DNA from: Arthrobotrys musiformis
Taxonomy: Eukaryota > Ascomycota > Orbiliomycetes > Orbiliales > Orbiliaceae
Direction: 5' to 3'
NCBI GenBank assembly: GCA_036971715.1
Contig: JAVHJL010000012.1
Location: forward strand, 372,001 to 436,000
Length of the DNA stretch: 64,000 bases
In this document: one piece after another, positions 32,595 through 43,980 of the stretch
How the letters are laid out: each line of letters opens with the position of its first letter
How positions within the stretch are numbered: the first letter of the stretch is position 1
Position numbers and translations under genes: made by a program
Notes under the pieces: generated by a model
Told to the model about the DNA's origin: nothing
Databases searched by the model: none
The model's input: only the letters and a program-made list of their open reading frames with translations

Positions 32595-34334
32595 CTACTC
32601 GTACATACTTTCAGCCGTTGCCGGCATTCGCTCTATCAGCCGCTCGCTGCGTAAAACAAGGCCCTGGGGTACTGGGACCGTGAATCGTTCGCTGTCCAGG
32701 ACAAGTTCCCGAATGGGTATTGGCTGTCGGTGGGTGCTTTCAGCTGTTGCTGGTGTTTGTTTTTCGATTCCCTCGCCGTATAGAACGAGATCCCGTACGC
32801 GGACTTTGTGGTAAAGCTTTATATGCATAACAAGAAATCTGGGAGACTCGTATCCATTGCATCCGATTGGACCACAAGATTCAAGGCGGCAGAACGGAAA
32901 CATAGCATAGGCTAGATGTACGATCGATGGAGCACAAACACCCCGAAGAACCACGTAACACACTCTTTTGTATCCTTGAAGCCAACTTGTAGCATCGGCC
33001 TCACCAATTGCCCCAGTTTCGAGTAGTCCCCTAACCAATTCCGGTAGCTTTGTCCATTCAGAGAGCTGTGATGTATCGCATGTTCGGGATTCAACACTAC
33101 TAATAGATCGGTTCTGGGCTATTTGGATGTGCTGTAAGGCTAATTCGATGAGCCCCTTCCAAACTGTTCCGTAAACCTTCAGTTTGCCCTCATCCGTGCC
33201 GCCACTTGTTTCGATACTAAACATTTTTTTATGAAATATCCGAATAATAAAAGGGAGCTTTTGATCGCCGAGTAAGCTGTTCCATTCGCTCGTAATCCCA
33301 ACACTCCTTGCCATTGATAAGACTGCGAGAAGTTCGCCGCAGATTTTTGGACTAGGCCCTGGCGTCGGGGTTGGCGCGTCTATGCTGTCATTATCAATGC
33401 AAAACGCCATATCTCTGAAGCGGGGATACAGCTTTTCGATGGTCGCGGGGTCGCCAAGTCCTCCGGCTCCGTTGCAAAACTGCTTATGGAACCCCAGCCC
33501 GTCGTAAGGGACTAAAAACCCGCAGTCAGTACAAGTATCCGGCCAGTACTGCGAAAAGTCTTCGTGATCGGCATGTTCTTTTTCCCAGTGGACGGTGAGG
33601 ATATAAAGCGAATATGTTTTTGCGTTACAAAGAACGCATTTAAAATGCTGTTTGTTTCCAGAAAACTGATCCCCATGAGCACTAAGCAAAGTGCTGGCGC
33701 TAATTCGTGATGTTGATACGATATCGAATGGTTTTGTATTTTTGCAGGCCGAATATGGCGTTAGACCTTTCAAGACATCAAAAGTGGTACGTAGAGATAG
33801 TTGCGCATCGGTTTGTGGCGGCTCTGAGATGGCGGAACAGAAGTTGAAAAATACGAGGCCCCACTGGCGTATATCGTGAGGTGGGAACGCCCCATTTTGA
33901 AATATATTCGATGCCGCCGAAGCTATCTTCATCAAGGACGGTATTTTGTTGATGCCGCCCGGCAGGGGTCCCATTGCGCCCGACTCCAGGCCCAAGGCTA
34001 TTTTGGTTGTGCTATAATTAGCTTTGATAGCGTCAATAGCTTCAATTTTCCCTGTTATGAAGTACTCAATTGAAATATTCATATCGCGGAGTTGCCTTTC
34101 GCGATTTATATGGTGCTCCTTAACGAAATTCAAAAATTCCCGCAGGACTTGTTTGCTGTATTCCGATGGCGGATTCGCATTTCTTACGCGCAGTTTAGGG
34201 TGCTTGTGGTACTTTAAAGCTGTGGCCAGCAGATATTGTGTCGCCCTCGCTTCAAATATCAAATCGGTGGAGCAAGAAGTGAAGATATCGAACCATCCTG
34301 CTAATTGAATTATCTGTTGTGGCGTTACGGGCAT
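32595..34334 (-). CDS. C2H2-type protein, 579 aa; paralogue of the 13.7-kb gene
   Basis: ATG 34334 (MPVTPQQIIQLAGWFDIFTS). A C2H2-like module lies at about residues 225-275 (FKCVLCNAKTYSLYILTVHW, KEHADHEDF, then CTDCG and HKQFC). A second Cys/His cluster lies near residues 480-515 (FCRLESCGPIGCNGYESPRF ... HIKLYHK). The C-terminus has two imperfect copies of a unit of about 33 aa (TPATAEST..., MPATAESM...). The frame ends at TAG 32597-32595, but codons stay open (ATDAHSADSAQ) to a perfect GTAAGT donor at 32560, hinting that the TAG may lie inside the gene. It shares extended similarity with 13696-14994. Nucleic-acid binding is inference. Confidence 0.75.
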   Translation of the reverse strand: MPVTPQQIIQLAGWFDIFTSCSTDLIFEARATQYLLATALKYHKHPKLRVRNANPPSEYSKQVLREFLNFVKEHHINRERQLRDMNISIEYFITGKIEAIDAIKANYSTTKIALGLESGAMGPLPGGINKIPSLMKIASAASNIFQNGAFPPHDIRQWGLVFFNFCSAISEPPQTDAQLSLRTTFDVLKGLTPYSACKNTKPFDIVSTSRISASTLLSAHGDQFSGNKQHFKCVLCNAKTYSLYILTVHWEKEHADHEDFSQYWPDTCTDCGFLVPYDGLGFHKQFCNGAGGLGDPATIEKLYPRFRDMAFCIDNDSIDAPTPTPGPSPKICGELLAVLSMARSVGITSEWNSLLGDQKLPFIIRIFHKKMFSIETSGGTDEGKLKVYGTVWKGLIELALQHIQIAQNRSISSVESRTCDTSQLSEWTKLPELVRGLLETGAIGEADATSWLQGYKRVCYVVLRGVCAPSIVHLAYAMFPFCRLESCGPIGCNGYESPRFLVMHIKLYHKVRVRDLVLYGEGIEKQTPATAESTHRQPIPIRELVLDSERFTVPVPQGLVLRSERLIERMPATAESMYE

Positions 34335-35184
34335 CCTAAAACCAAATAGAAAGGGTCTGAAGAAAGCCGTATAGCGATGAGAAAAGTAACAGAAGGCCTG
34401 CGTTTAGGGGCTAGTGTGAGTGGTGGTGCGGTATTCGGCCATTAGATTGATCCCAACTCGCCGTCGAGCCGAGGGCTGCCCTTTATTTTAAACCACCAAG
34501 GCGGCTGAGGAACAGGACTGTAAAAGGTATGCCGACCCTAGGCTACCAATAATCCGTCTGGGGGCAGTATCATAACCAAATCGACCCAAAGACACCGCCG
34601 GATCAATCTTCCTTGTCTTAATGCTCGGAAATTAGTAGATTATATGCAAACGGTACTCAAAAATTCAACCTTGAGTGACTTTTAATGGGAACAACAGATG
34701 TCTTCTATGCGGGCCCGCCGACTAACTCGAAGCGTCAAGCCGTCGTTTTGAGGCCTCTTGCAATGTTCAAGGCGCAACAACGCCAAATTTTCTATTTTGC
34801 TCCCTTCAAGATATGGATGTTTAACCCGACCTGGCAAATCTACGATCTACGAATATGTGTCGTGAGCTAAGTTGGAGACAGCATATGGTGGCTACTACTT
34901 TCGTAGAATTCTCTTTTAAATACATTAAATAAATCGAACAGCTCGTTTGCAATATTGTAGACGAAAATTGTGAAAATAGTGTGAAGTGAAATATTAAATG
35001 GTACTTCCCAGACTGGAACGACGACCTACCGTGTCGACTCAGCCATCCGAAATAACCCCCTTTCTTTAATGTCTATCCCTTCCAAATATCCATACGTACA
35101 CCCAAGAGAGGAAAAAATAGATGTTTCAGAGCGGTCCTCCAATGTTAGAAAAGGATGTATCCCAATTGACCAATTGATTTTGCG
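34335..35184. other. Intergenic, no supported gene
   Basis: Short frames only (for example 34685-34870 and 35069-35272 on the plus strand), without homology or splice context. Confidence 0.5.
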
Positions 35185-35874
35185 TCAGTCGATTAGAAGC
35201 CACCCCAGTGCCCAAAACTTTATTTGGTACAACCGCAAGGTGTACATACATTTGCAAATAAATTCTGCGTAGGTATGTATAGCTGCATACTCCCCATCCC
35301 CGCCGTGAACATCCCGTTCATACTCTGAGACTGTAGCACCCGTATCCGAGCATACCCTTCTACCTCTACAAATACTCTCAACGAAGGCCCAGGCCATGTA
35401 TGCCGCCTGACCAACCGTATTTTGGAGATCCTACGAAAAGCAATGGGAAGTTAGCTCAACATAATGCTCATCAAGGCCGTAATTGTAGGACACTGCACTG
35501 TATTCTGAGTTTAGATTATAATATACCACAAGTTGGGGAGCCAGATCGCCGTGAGCTACGACCGTAACTTTGTATATTTTATCCTTTCCTTGAACGATAC
35601 CGGTGGCATTGGACTGATCAAGGTCTAAGTGAGGGGCCATGTCTCGTAAGACTTGGCCTATATAATCGTAGTGGAAAGCGCCTCGTAGCTATAGGTATTG
35701 CTGTATCGGAGATATTTCTAGGCTTTTGGGTGAGACACTGAATTTAAGTGCTATATTAACTGCGGTGGCGGTATAACCTCCTGTCAGGGTTGCGGGCGTG
35801 GGAACAATTAGAAAGTGGTTTATGATATATTCCATACCAATGAAAAAAAAGTGCACATCTCCAAAATATGACAT
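35185..35874 (-). CDS. Hypothetical protein frame with two in-frame TAGs
   Basis: One minus-strand frame from ATG 35874 to TGA 35187-35185 (230 codons) is interrupted only by TAG at 35691-35689 and 35433-35431. The three parts read ALKFSVSPKSLEISPIQQYL, then RGAFHYDYIGQVLRDMAPHL with KIYKVTVVAHGDLAPQLVVY and YGLDEHYVELTSHCF, then QAAYMAWAFVESICRGRRVC with SEYERDVHGGDGEYAA. The N-terminal part before residue about 25 is hydrophobic (MEYIINHFLIVPTPATL) and may be a signal or contain an intron. Codon use looks uniform across the breaks. No family recognised. Confidence 0.55.
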
Positions 35875-36368
35875 GCGATGAAATATCTGGCATTTATATA
35901 ATTTATAATCCAGGAATGATGCTTCTGAGTTTTGATACTAGTTAATAACGACGCTTGCCGGCTCCCAAACGCCCCCAGTCCCATAAAATATCACATCCAA
36001 GTTAATGTATTAATTGTAATTAGCAATTGGAGTAGGAAACTTTCTGGTTGTGATTAGTACTGCATATGCGCATGCAGGAAAATATCCATTCAACCCCCTT
36101 GAAAGTATGAAGCAAAAAGCTATCAAATACGCGGCTATAGTTTCGAAGCGAACCCATGAGCTCAATATCCGCTTTTAGCGTGGGCGTGGCAGATTATCAG
36201 GCGAGGGTTTAGGTCGAATTTGCGGTGTAGTATAATTCCAATACTCAAAGGGGAACGTTGAATTCCGGCTGGTTCATGTTGGATGATGTATTGAAATTGT
36301 AGGCCACGTCCACAGCTCCTTTATTGTCAGCATATAATGTTAGGCGTATCGACGACTTTGGGAATAAA
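35875..36368. other. Intergenic, AT-rich, no supported gene
   Basis: No frame with coding evidence. It ends at the copia RNase H fragment. Confidence 0.6.
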
Positions 36369-36629
36369 TCAACCAAAAGAAGTCTCAGCCATCATCGCTG
36401 TATACTCCGTCTCAGACGATGATGTTGCCACGGTTGTTTGCTTCGAACTCTTCCACGCTATTAAGTTTTGGTTAAGAAATATAAGGTAACCGCTGGTAGA
36501 GGTTGAGTCCGGATGGTTGTGCCAAGAGCTATCCGAGTATGCTTCGATATGTAAATCTGATATATCATATTTGGAGTAAACGAGTTTTGCGGGCATTGTT
36601 CCTGCGACATATCGAAACATATCGGTCAA
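36369..36629 (-). pseudogene. Ty1/copia RNase H fragment
   Basis: Minus-strand frame of about 86 codons with DMFRYVAGTMPAKLVYSKYD, AYSDSSWHNHPDSTSTSGYL and AWKSSKQTTVATSSSETEY, the conserved start of copia RNase H (DADW...STSGY...KKQ...SSTEAEY). No other element parts flank it and it is truncated on both sides. It is a different lineage from the copia at 1-2.3 kb (KSSKQTTV against WGAQKQKLT). Confidence 0.9.
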
Positions 36630-36856
36630 ATAGTCGTTGTGGTGAGTTTCTGGGTTGCTGTTAAATTGGCATAGTTTTTATTAACCTTGGGCCAAGTCGG
36701 GGCACGTGTGGTTGAGTAGAGAGCCTCAGAAGGATGAAAAAGGGAAAATCAATGCCTCTAATTGTAGCCGGAAAATAAGGAAGATTCCGGGGATGCTGAA
36801 GGTTTGTGAATAATCATGTTTGGATTTACAGTGAGAGAGGCATATCTGAATAGATG

Positions 36857-37119
36857 GATTTACAGTGAATGACTGTCAGCCGGACATCGACATCATAGAC
36901 CCTGTGAAATTCTCCATTGAGAACATTTCACACCTATTTCGGATCAGCATTGGGTCTTCGCGGTTAGAAAGTCATTCTATCGGTGGGTTTCCAGTTTCCC
37001 TTGCCCACATTATTGAGGCTCAAAGCCTTGATCAAGTATCCGGGACGACGACCCATGCGTCTCCGAAGCGGAAAAACAGTTTCGCAACTGGGAGCTCACC
37101 TAAAAGAAGAAGGCGATAG
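36857..37119 (+). CDS. Partial gene, last exon with a basic C-terminal NLS-like tail
   Basis: Open from a likely TTTACAG acceptor at 36862 without an ATG: DCQPDIDIIDPVKFSIENIS, GSSRLESHSIGGFPVSLAHI, and a C-terminus KRKNSFATGSSPKRRRR before TAG 37117-37119, a bipartite-NLS-like end. A 14-bp direct repeat (TGGATTTACAGTGA) at about 36822 and 36854 flanks the putative acceptor. Upstream exons were not found. Confidence 0.4.
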
Positions 37120-37650
37120 TGCTTTGTGCTCATGCTTCCTTTATGGGAAAGTCTATTGCAGGCACTCTGGTAGGTGCAGACACTGGTTAAATTTGTAGAA
37201 ATCGATGAACCGATCATACATACCATCGCGCATCAATTGCAACGTGATGATGTTACAATATATATAACGCTAGCGCTAGTAATAATTCATAATTACATAT
37301 TCCAACCTGAATATGCTCGATCACACATTAACCAGATGCGTGGGGGCTGGGGCGCGTGAGACAGTGAGGTTGACCGATAATGAGTCCCAGCAACCCTTGA
37401 TCCAATTTTCCTCCCTTGAAGACACCTGGTAGAGTGGTTTCTGGGGGGCCGATCCACTAGTTCCTGTGTTCTGAACGGGCGTACACGCGTACACATTCAT
37501 GCTGCAGGGTATTCAAGTGCAAGATGGACGAAGTATTATTGACTTGATGACAACATCGACCTAAAATACAACGATAACCCAACACAAAAGATAACAAAAC
37601 GCCTTATCGCATACACGCTCCCGCTGTTGGTGAACTACGAGAACCACAAC

Positions 37651-38406
37651 ATGACGCAAATCATACTACGCTTGATGGTACTTCTGCTGTATATACTTCC
37701 ATACGTTCATCAGGCTTCTTGCTACAAACCGGACGAACTAAAGAGCGATCAAATGTTCCAACCCTTCGATATCTCAAACAGTAGGCTGCCCCAGATAACG
37801 ACAGTATAGCACTGGAGCGAAACAGAAGAAACTCTAGCTGCCCTTCGCAGCCATACGATTCTAATCGCTGGTGAACATATAGCCTCGAATCATCTACCTG
37901 CCCCTACAGGTGGCCACCTCAAAACAATCATAGTTGGCATCGGCAGACAGAATTATCTTTGCCCGAACAGCTCCGTTGCGCCGGTTTTCACAGGTGCCGA
38001 AGCACGACTTCTCGCGGCCAACTTTATCATTGATTCCGATAAGACTTCATTGCATATATTCCCTCATATCCTGGCTCACCATCCCTACTTAGCTTCGTCG
38101 ATGTTGCACATCGGCGATCACTACTTCTCTAACGGAGCGCCGGTATTTCATTTTCGAATTCCCTCAATCAAGCTCTTCAAAGGGACTCCGAGAGAACAAG
38201 TCCCAGCACCACCTTATACCGACCCAGGTGCAGGATCGGATACTTTTGGGGCCGTGCCATGGTTGAGGTTGGAAGGTTCAAGCGGTTGTGCTTACCGAGA
38301 GGCCTATCGACTCATGACAATTGGGGGGATGCCACCTCTGACATGTCAAGGCAGGTCGAAAGTCTTTTGCGTTGGATATGCGGCCGAGTATTGGTTTTAT
38401 GGATAG
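37651..38406 (+). CDS. DUF3455-family secreted protein with one in-frame TAG
   Basis: ATG 37651 starts a signal peptide (MTQIILRLMVLLLYILPYVH). One frame of 252 codons ends TAG 38404-38406 after YAAEYWFYG, exactly where DUF3455 proteins end. Family landmarks are VGIGRQNYLCPNSSVAPVFT, GDHYFSNGAPVFHF, VPWLRL, YREAYRLMTIGGMPPLTC and AAEYWFYG. The only break is TAG at 37807-37809, after RLPQITTV and before HWSETEETLAALRSHTILIA. The frame is kept and no phase-neutral intron covers the stop. DUF3455 proteins are small, mostly secreted fungal and bacterial proteins of unknown function. Intact on both sides, so either a very recent pseudogene or recoded. Confidence 0.85.
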
Positions 38407-40086
38407 ACTTTAGACCAAAGCTATATTATGCATGTAAAATTTTCTATACATGTGAAGAACAGAATCCAAACCTCTAAGCGCTCATACTCGATACATTAGA
38501 AAATCTTGAGGCCTATATTAGCAAATCGTAATGACCTCGGCAACGTGTGCTCGAAAATCTAAAACAATACGAGTATATAAGGGCAGCGGTCCCGTATATT
38601 AAGGTTCCAACAGTTTGCTTTAATTTCCAGCATGGAACCCAACATGGAACCAGAATCAAGACTTCACAAGATCATAATGATCTCATCCAACGATAAGGTA
38701 AATTGTTTCCACAGGTCTATTCTTCTTAAGCTCATATTTCTGTTGTCAGAGAGGCTGAACAAACTAGACCAAACACGCATCTGCGACAAGATTCAATAGC
38801 AGGGTCAATGGGTTGAGCTATATAATAGTTCAAGAGACAGGAGATATATCTAGTAGTGAAATACTCGCACTGTTGTGCCTCTGGAAAGGGAAACATCTAT
38901 TAGATTCAGAGAAAGGGCCAAAGCATCTAACTCCAGCGATCTGGGAGAAGCGACCGAAGTATCAGCCATCCAATGGTACCTGCCTATGGGAACTCAGAGT
39001 TGAGAAAAAGCCTGATGGTTTAGCTATTTTTGAATGCTAGCTGGGTTTAGGGATTGTTTTAATTTTGATGATTACGAAGGCCCGGTTTCTGGATCTGCCC
39101 TACAAGGGTAACGGTGGCTATCAGCAAAAGCTTCTGAGTAATAACGGCTACGGAAGCGGAGCGGGGAGGAGTCAGCTAATGTACCAAAATTAATGTAGCT
39201 ATTGGAAATCAAAAGGCGAGATACTTGACGTTCGACATTCATGCTTGTTAAGAGAGGAAACATTTCCCAGACGTCGGCAGACAGCAGCCTTGCACATGTG
39301 ACTAAGCCCTAAATTTAGAGCTTAGGGGCGGAACAGCTTAACAGAAAACTTGAGTCGATTGCGCGTAGTGTTACCCAGATGTGTTGTATGAGGCATAACT
39401 ATGTTGCACGAAAGCGTTTGACCCGGGTCTGAAGAAAGATTGTTGTTTGACCATGTATTATTACTAAAAGTGGAACGAAGTAGTTAGATCTTCCATCGCA
39501 TCGTCGACGCGAGTACGTGGAAAGCTTCGAAAGCCTTGAGCCGGCCGCGGGGCCCTTGGCTTGAAATTGAATAACGCCGCAGACGCAACTTAAGATGCAT
39601 TGCAAGAATTATAGCTTATTAGGGATGTGAGTTACATATCGCGCTACGTATACAGTACTTGGCCTGATAAGTTTGTAGACTCTGTCGACGTCTACTTGGA
39701 CTTTTAGAATACCCGCTGAGAAACCTATCACGATATCCGGTTTGTAATTAGGTTCTAGAATTCTGAGCTAGGGACTGTTGAATGCATTCCTAGAATATGC
39801 CAATGCGTGATCTTGTTCTCTATATGAGAAGCTACTTGGATAGCTGCTGCATCGTCACATCGGTGGAAATGTACCGTACGCTGTCTGCAGTGGGATTCAG
39901 CTAGTGGCCGATTCATTCAATGCGTATACGTATGCGGCTGACCAAACCAATTATTTAAATCTATGGGAGGTGACGCAAAATTTTATAGTATTGAAATCTA
40001 CACACGCGCAAATCCAATCCTTAAGCTCTTGTACATATTGCTTCGAGTTCCTAATCCTGAATACCCACTAAATCATCCCAAGCTCA
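38407..40086. other. Intergenic with one possible exon at 38767-39040
   Basis: A plus-strand open frame at 38770-39040 (ILALLCLWKGKHLLDSEKGP, LWELRVEKKPDGLAIFEC) looks coding but has no start; it could be a lone exon. The remainder to 40086 holds no supported gene. Confidence 0.35.
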
Positions 40087-41101
40087 TCACACCGGCTTGC
40101 ACGTTTGGCGGGATATCGATAACACCTAACACGGAAAATTAATGTCTTTCGCATCAACACTGGAATAGTGGTAGGGAACAACTCACCTTCACGTTAAAAG
40201 ATCTCAGACCTCCCAACCGGTGCGGTCCCAAAGCTCCTATGTTTATCTCTTCCCGTAAGTCTATCGTTGGAGAGGCACCAATGATGTCCGTGACCCATCC
40301 GAGATCCTCCTTTGCAATAACCATAAGATGGTCTAAGAATTTCAATTTATTGACAATTCCATTGGAAAGTATTTCCTTGAGCTCAGGAATACCAATAAGA
40401 GAGAGTTTTTTTAAGCTGCGACCGTATGAGTAGGTAATCGCTGCAAGAAGAGCCCTTACAATAGGAGTGGTGCCTTCAGCATCGACAACTCTTAGGGTGA
40501 ATGACTTGAGGTTCCTCGCAGGCAGAGGGTGGACGAAAGAATCGTGGAGCTTAGGTATCCATTCGCCCCAGTCGAATGCTCGTTGCTCCGGGGTGTAATT
40601 TTCGAGGGTTATCTCGAGTCGCTTTAGCTGCGGGGCGCTCTTAATATAGGATTCTATACGGGGCAGAACGAAATCGATGGACGAGGGTATGGTGTTGCTA
40701 TACATCGAGATGCGTATTGACTAAAGGTTTGGATACATCGAGAAACCGCTGGGAAGATCCGAAACTCTAGACAAAAGGTGGAGCGATTTGATTTGGCCCA
40801 GTTCCGCCTTGGCCCAGTTATCGTTGCAAGGAGGGGGTATAAAACCTTCAAAGAAACCGGAACGGAAACAAAAAACCCGAGGCTCTTTCGTGTTAACAGG
40901 TTCGCCGGGACGGAAATTACTAGGTGAGAACATGGTGAGCTGGAGTACCCGAAATTTGTGGAGCGAGATTTGGATATGGAGCTTCTGACCCCTTATATAC
41001 TGAGCAGTTGAGATATTTACAATCATCCTTTCTAGAGACTGCATGTGCGTTAGGTCGAGTACACATGAAAGCTCGATCGATGGCTGAGGCACAGAACACA
41101 T
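40087..41101 (-). CDS. LRR/F-box-like hypothetical protein, one in-frame TAG
   Basis: Exon 41101-40187 plus exon 40125-40087, with intron 40186-40126 (61 nt, GTGAGT donor, TTAG acceptor) in phase 0 and TGA at the end; 318 codons. ATG 41101 is the first ATG, although upstream exons are possible. Repeated LxxLxL segments appear (LTHMQSLERMIVNIS, IKSAPQLKRLEITLENYTPE, ARNLKSFTLRV, GRSLKKLSLIGIPELKEILS), the style of fungal F-box proteins with degenerate LRRs. The frame is cut only by TAG 40723-40721, inside an LRR-like step (FSMYPNL / SIRISMYSNTIPSS). Likely a ubiquitin-ligase adaptor family (inference); no F-box is seen in the part present. Confidence 0.65.
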
Positions 41102-42391
41102 ACATTAACTATCCAACTTTACTTATTCTGATTAGGTTTCAAATTCCGTGTCATATTAATGTCGACGTACGTCTATAGCTGCAAGACTGAGAAAGTTTCG
41201 AAGACTAGCTACCCTTGCATACCTCATCACCCTGCGGCCAGTTTCCCAAAAGTAAAGAAAAACTGGGCCAGAAGAAGAAAAAATGAATAAAATGAAAAAG
41301 AGGGAAGTAAACAGGGGTAAAGAAGAGACGGGAGAAAGAGAAGGGGGGGAAGGCTCGCAAAACCTTGATCAGGCGACCGGCTCAGGAGCGGCCTCAGGAG
41401 AACGGTCCGCCTTGTGAAGTAGGTCCTTCTTATTTCCGTTAGCAAACGACATTGTGCTCGTACTGCAATTCCAGTAATGTTATATCGGTATAACTAGCGT
41501 GAAATTCTTCGATATAGAATCCTAGCCCTCGCCCACGGCAAACAGGAAACTGAAGCGTGGGGGAACAGGTGAGTAGACGGGTTTACCGATGTATTTGATT
41601 GCTTTGATTCTGGAGGGTCGAGGATATCCGTGTGGTAAGAAGGTTAAGTGAGCTTGTGAAGTTAACACGATCCAGCTCGCATCATGCCGCGGACAGTCTG
41701 AAGTGATGATGCATATCTCCACTATTATACCGCGGACAGTCCTAATTAGCTCGGTATTTGAAAGTTGAAAACTGTAACGTGAGAAATTACACTCTGAATG
41801 GTGTAAAAAATCGATTCTGGAGATCGCGCTCGCGTTTTCCCGCCGTACTTTTTGCTTTAGCTCCTCGGTCTTGAGCGGATCAGATTAAACTAACTTGTAT
41901 CAGGTTAAGGCCGCTCGATCGTGAAATTTTACGGGCTCAAATGTACCATGCGTGGTCGCTACTCGATACAGGTGCGGTATACATATGTGATAGATCTACT
42001 AGTCTTCTGTCATGGGATGAAATTCGTATCTGAAATGTTGCCTAAACACAGCGAGACTAGACGAAGGAACTTTTCTGTGATTGAACGTGGGGTCATGTCC
42101 AAGGTCCGGATCTGAATACCTTGCGAACGGCAATGTGCGTGAGCTCTTAGGTAAGGGGAGGGCACTTCGGTACTGCTCCCGACTTCCGGGGGCAGCGTCG
42201 ACTCAAGGGGTGTGAGATGGAGAACGTGGAATCTTTTTGCTTTTGCATCAATTCGCGAGGTGGAGAGCTCCCATTTAGGCGAGCCCAGAAAGTACGATTG
42301 CGCAAATTGCGTGGCCAATACCATTAATCACCAATGACCATCCACGCGCACGGAATTTCGTGGTCTAATGAAAAGTTATCAAAAATCAGGT
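41102..42391. other. Intergenic, no supported gene
   Basis: A minus-strand frame at 42010-42324 (104 codons) and shorter ones have no ATG, domain or splice context. Purine-rich tract at about 41260-41350. Confidence 0.5.
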
Positions 42392-43031
42392 CTAGTCAGT
42401 TGGATTAATTACATTTTGCAAAGACATGATTAAGGACGGCTGAACGGGCTCCTTCTCGTCCGCAGTGACAGCGTTTTCTGACCCCGCTTTCTCACATTCG
42501 CTTTCATCTGCATCCACACTCGCCTCAGTTCTAGGAACTCGCTTCTTCTTTTCGACCTTCACCTTCTGAATGTTTCGGCCGTGGTTATATCTGAACCATT
42601 CGAAAAATTTTCTCGGTTCAGCCGTGTGCCTACGGTCCTCGGAGTTAGAACTTTGATTTTGTAACATTGAGATATCACGCTTGTACCGGCGAAGGGACTT
42701 AAGATTCTCCATCTCATTTGCGATGTCAATCTGTTCATCCAGATCGTCCAACTTTCGATCCTTTAATATTTTGCGAACGTCGCTCTATTTTGTGACTATT
42801 ATTAGCCTTGAGTCTCCCATAAAATACGGAACACTTTACGGGTTATCTCACTCTAATTTCATTCCATTCAATATTGTTATCAATATTCTTCAGCCCTCCC
42901 GCAATCACTCGCCCCGGGATGCCGAGAATTTTTCGGATATCTGCCGAAGATAACCTAGATGGGAAAAAGTCTTTAAATTCTTCCCGAAAAGCTTCGTACT
43001 CAGCCTGCGTATGGGGCCGTTTGCGTGCCAT
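42392..43031 (-). CDS. Hypothetical protein, two exons, 190 aa
   Basis: Exon 1 43031-42852 (MARKRPHTQAEYEAFREEFK, SSADIRKILGIPGRVIAGGL) ends at a GTGAGA donor. The intron 42851-42785 (67 nt) has GCTAAT and an AATAG acceptor, phase 0. Exon 2 42784-42392 encodes DVRKILKDRKLDDLDEQIDI, a Lys/Arg-rich stretch (KVKVEKKKRVPR) and an acidic tail, ending in TAG. The N-terminal helices with IRKILGIPGR could form a small DNA-binding or interaction module (inference). No break; a coherent, confidently spliced gene. Confidence 0.75.
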
Positions 43032-43980
43032 TGCACGTCTCGTTGGAAGTGATTGAAATAGTTAAAAGAGAATCTAGTCATGATTGAGTCAGCTTAAAGC
43101 GAAAATTTCCACCAGGACAACACAAACGATCAGCTGATTGGCGTTGCGGGATTGCATCGATCAATTGCGGTCCGGATGATAATATATCGATATATATCGC
43201 GATATATCGGTGGTCTACAAAGCAAGCGCTTGCAAGCTTGCGATTCACCCAATTGGCACAACGAAGGGTTCCGGGACAGGTAGGCGAAATGCATAGCCTC
43301 CGCGGTCGGTAGCGTAGCTATAGCATGATTGTACATGAAGCATGTCATGAGGCTGCTAAGTTATCGAGGGCTGATCATCTAGTGCTCCTTGGAATCTGCG
43401 ACGCACAACAGAAATCAGTCTTAGCACCAGCTGCGTATTACGACGACCTCCCTCTAATTTGATATATTGTCTATTCCATCTTCTTCCGCTAGCACTACCT
43501 TCACGCTCTCATCGAGCCAAGTGGCCCATGCTCCCGGGGCATTCGGCCCAAACGTAATCATAGAGCAAGAGGCATACTGGCCATCTATAGTGCCCATCTT
43601 AGCACATTCGCGATGCTCAAAGGTACCGGCAGTTGAATCGCGACTACTTTGGTGTACTGGTGCAAGTTCATAGGCGGGGTTCGGTATAGCATTTGTATAT
43701 TCCGTGGTGATCTGAGCTGGAACTTGATGCTGAAGAATCTTCCAGGAGTTAGGCGATTGATGCCTGGGAGTAGAGGTTTTCTGATGCGTTACCGTGGACG
43801 CTATAGTACTAATGATTTTTGAATTTGCTAGCTTACCGGTTAGGTATGTTGAAAAAGACTGATCTTAGGCGCTAAAGATGCTACTTACTACAGTGTAGTT
43901 GGCCTAAATCTAACAGTTTGTATTATGTCATTCTTTGATTTGATTAGCGAGCTCCGTAGTTTCTTCTGCCTTTCCACGAC
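43032..43980. other. Intergenic, palindromic AT-rich patch
   Basis: 43178-43212 is a run of overlapping ATATCG/CGATAT palindromes (ATATATCGATATATATCGCG). Otherwise only short frames with no support. Confidence 0.55.
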
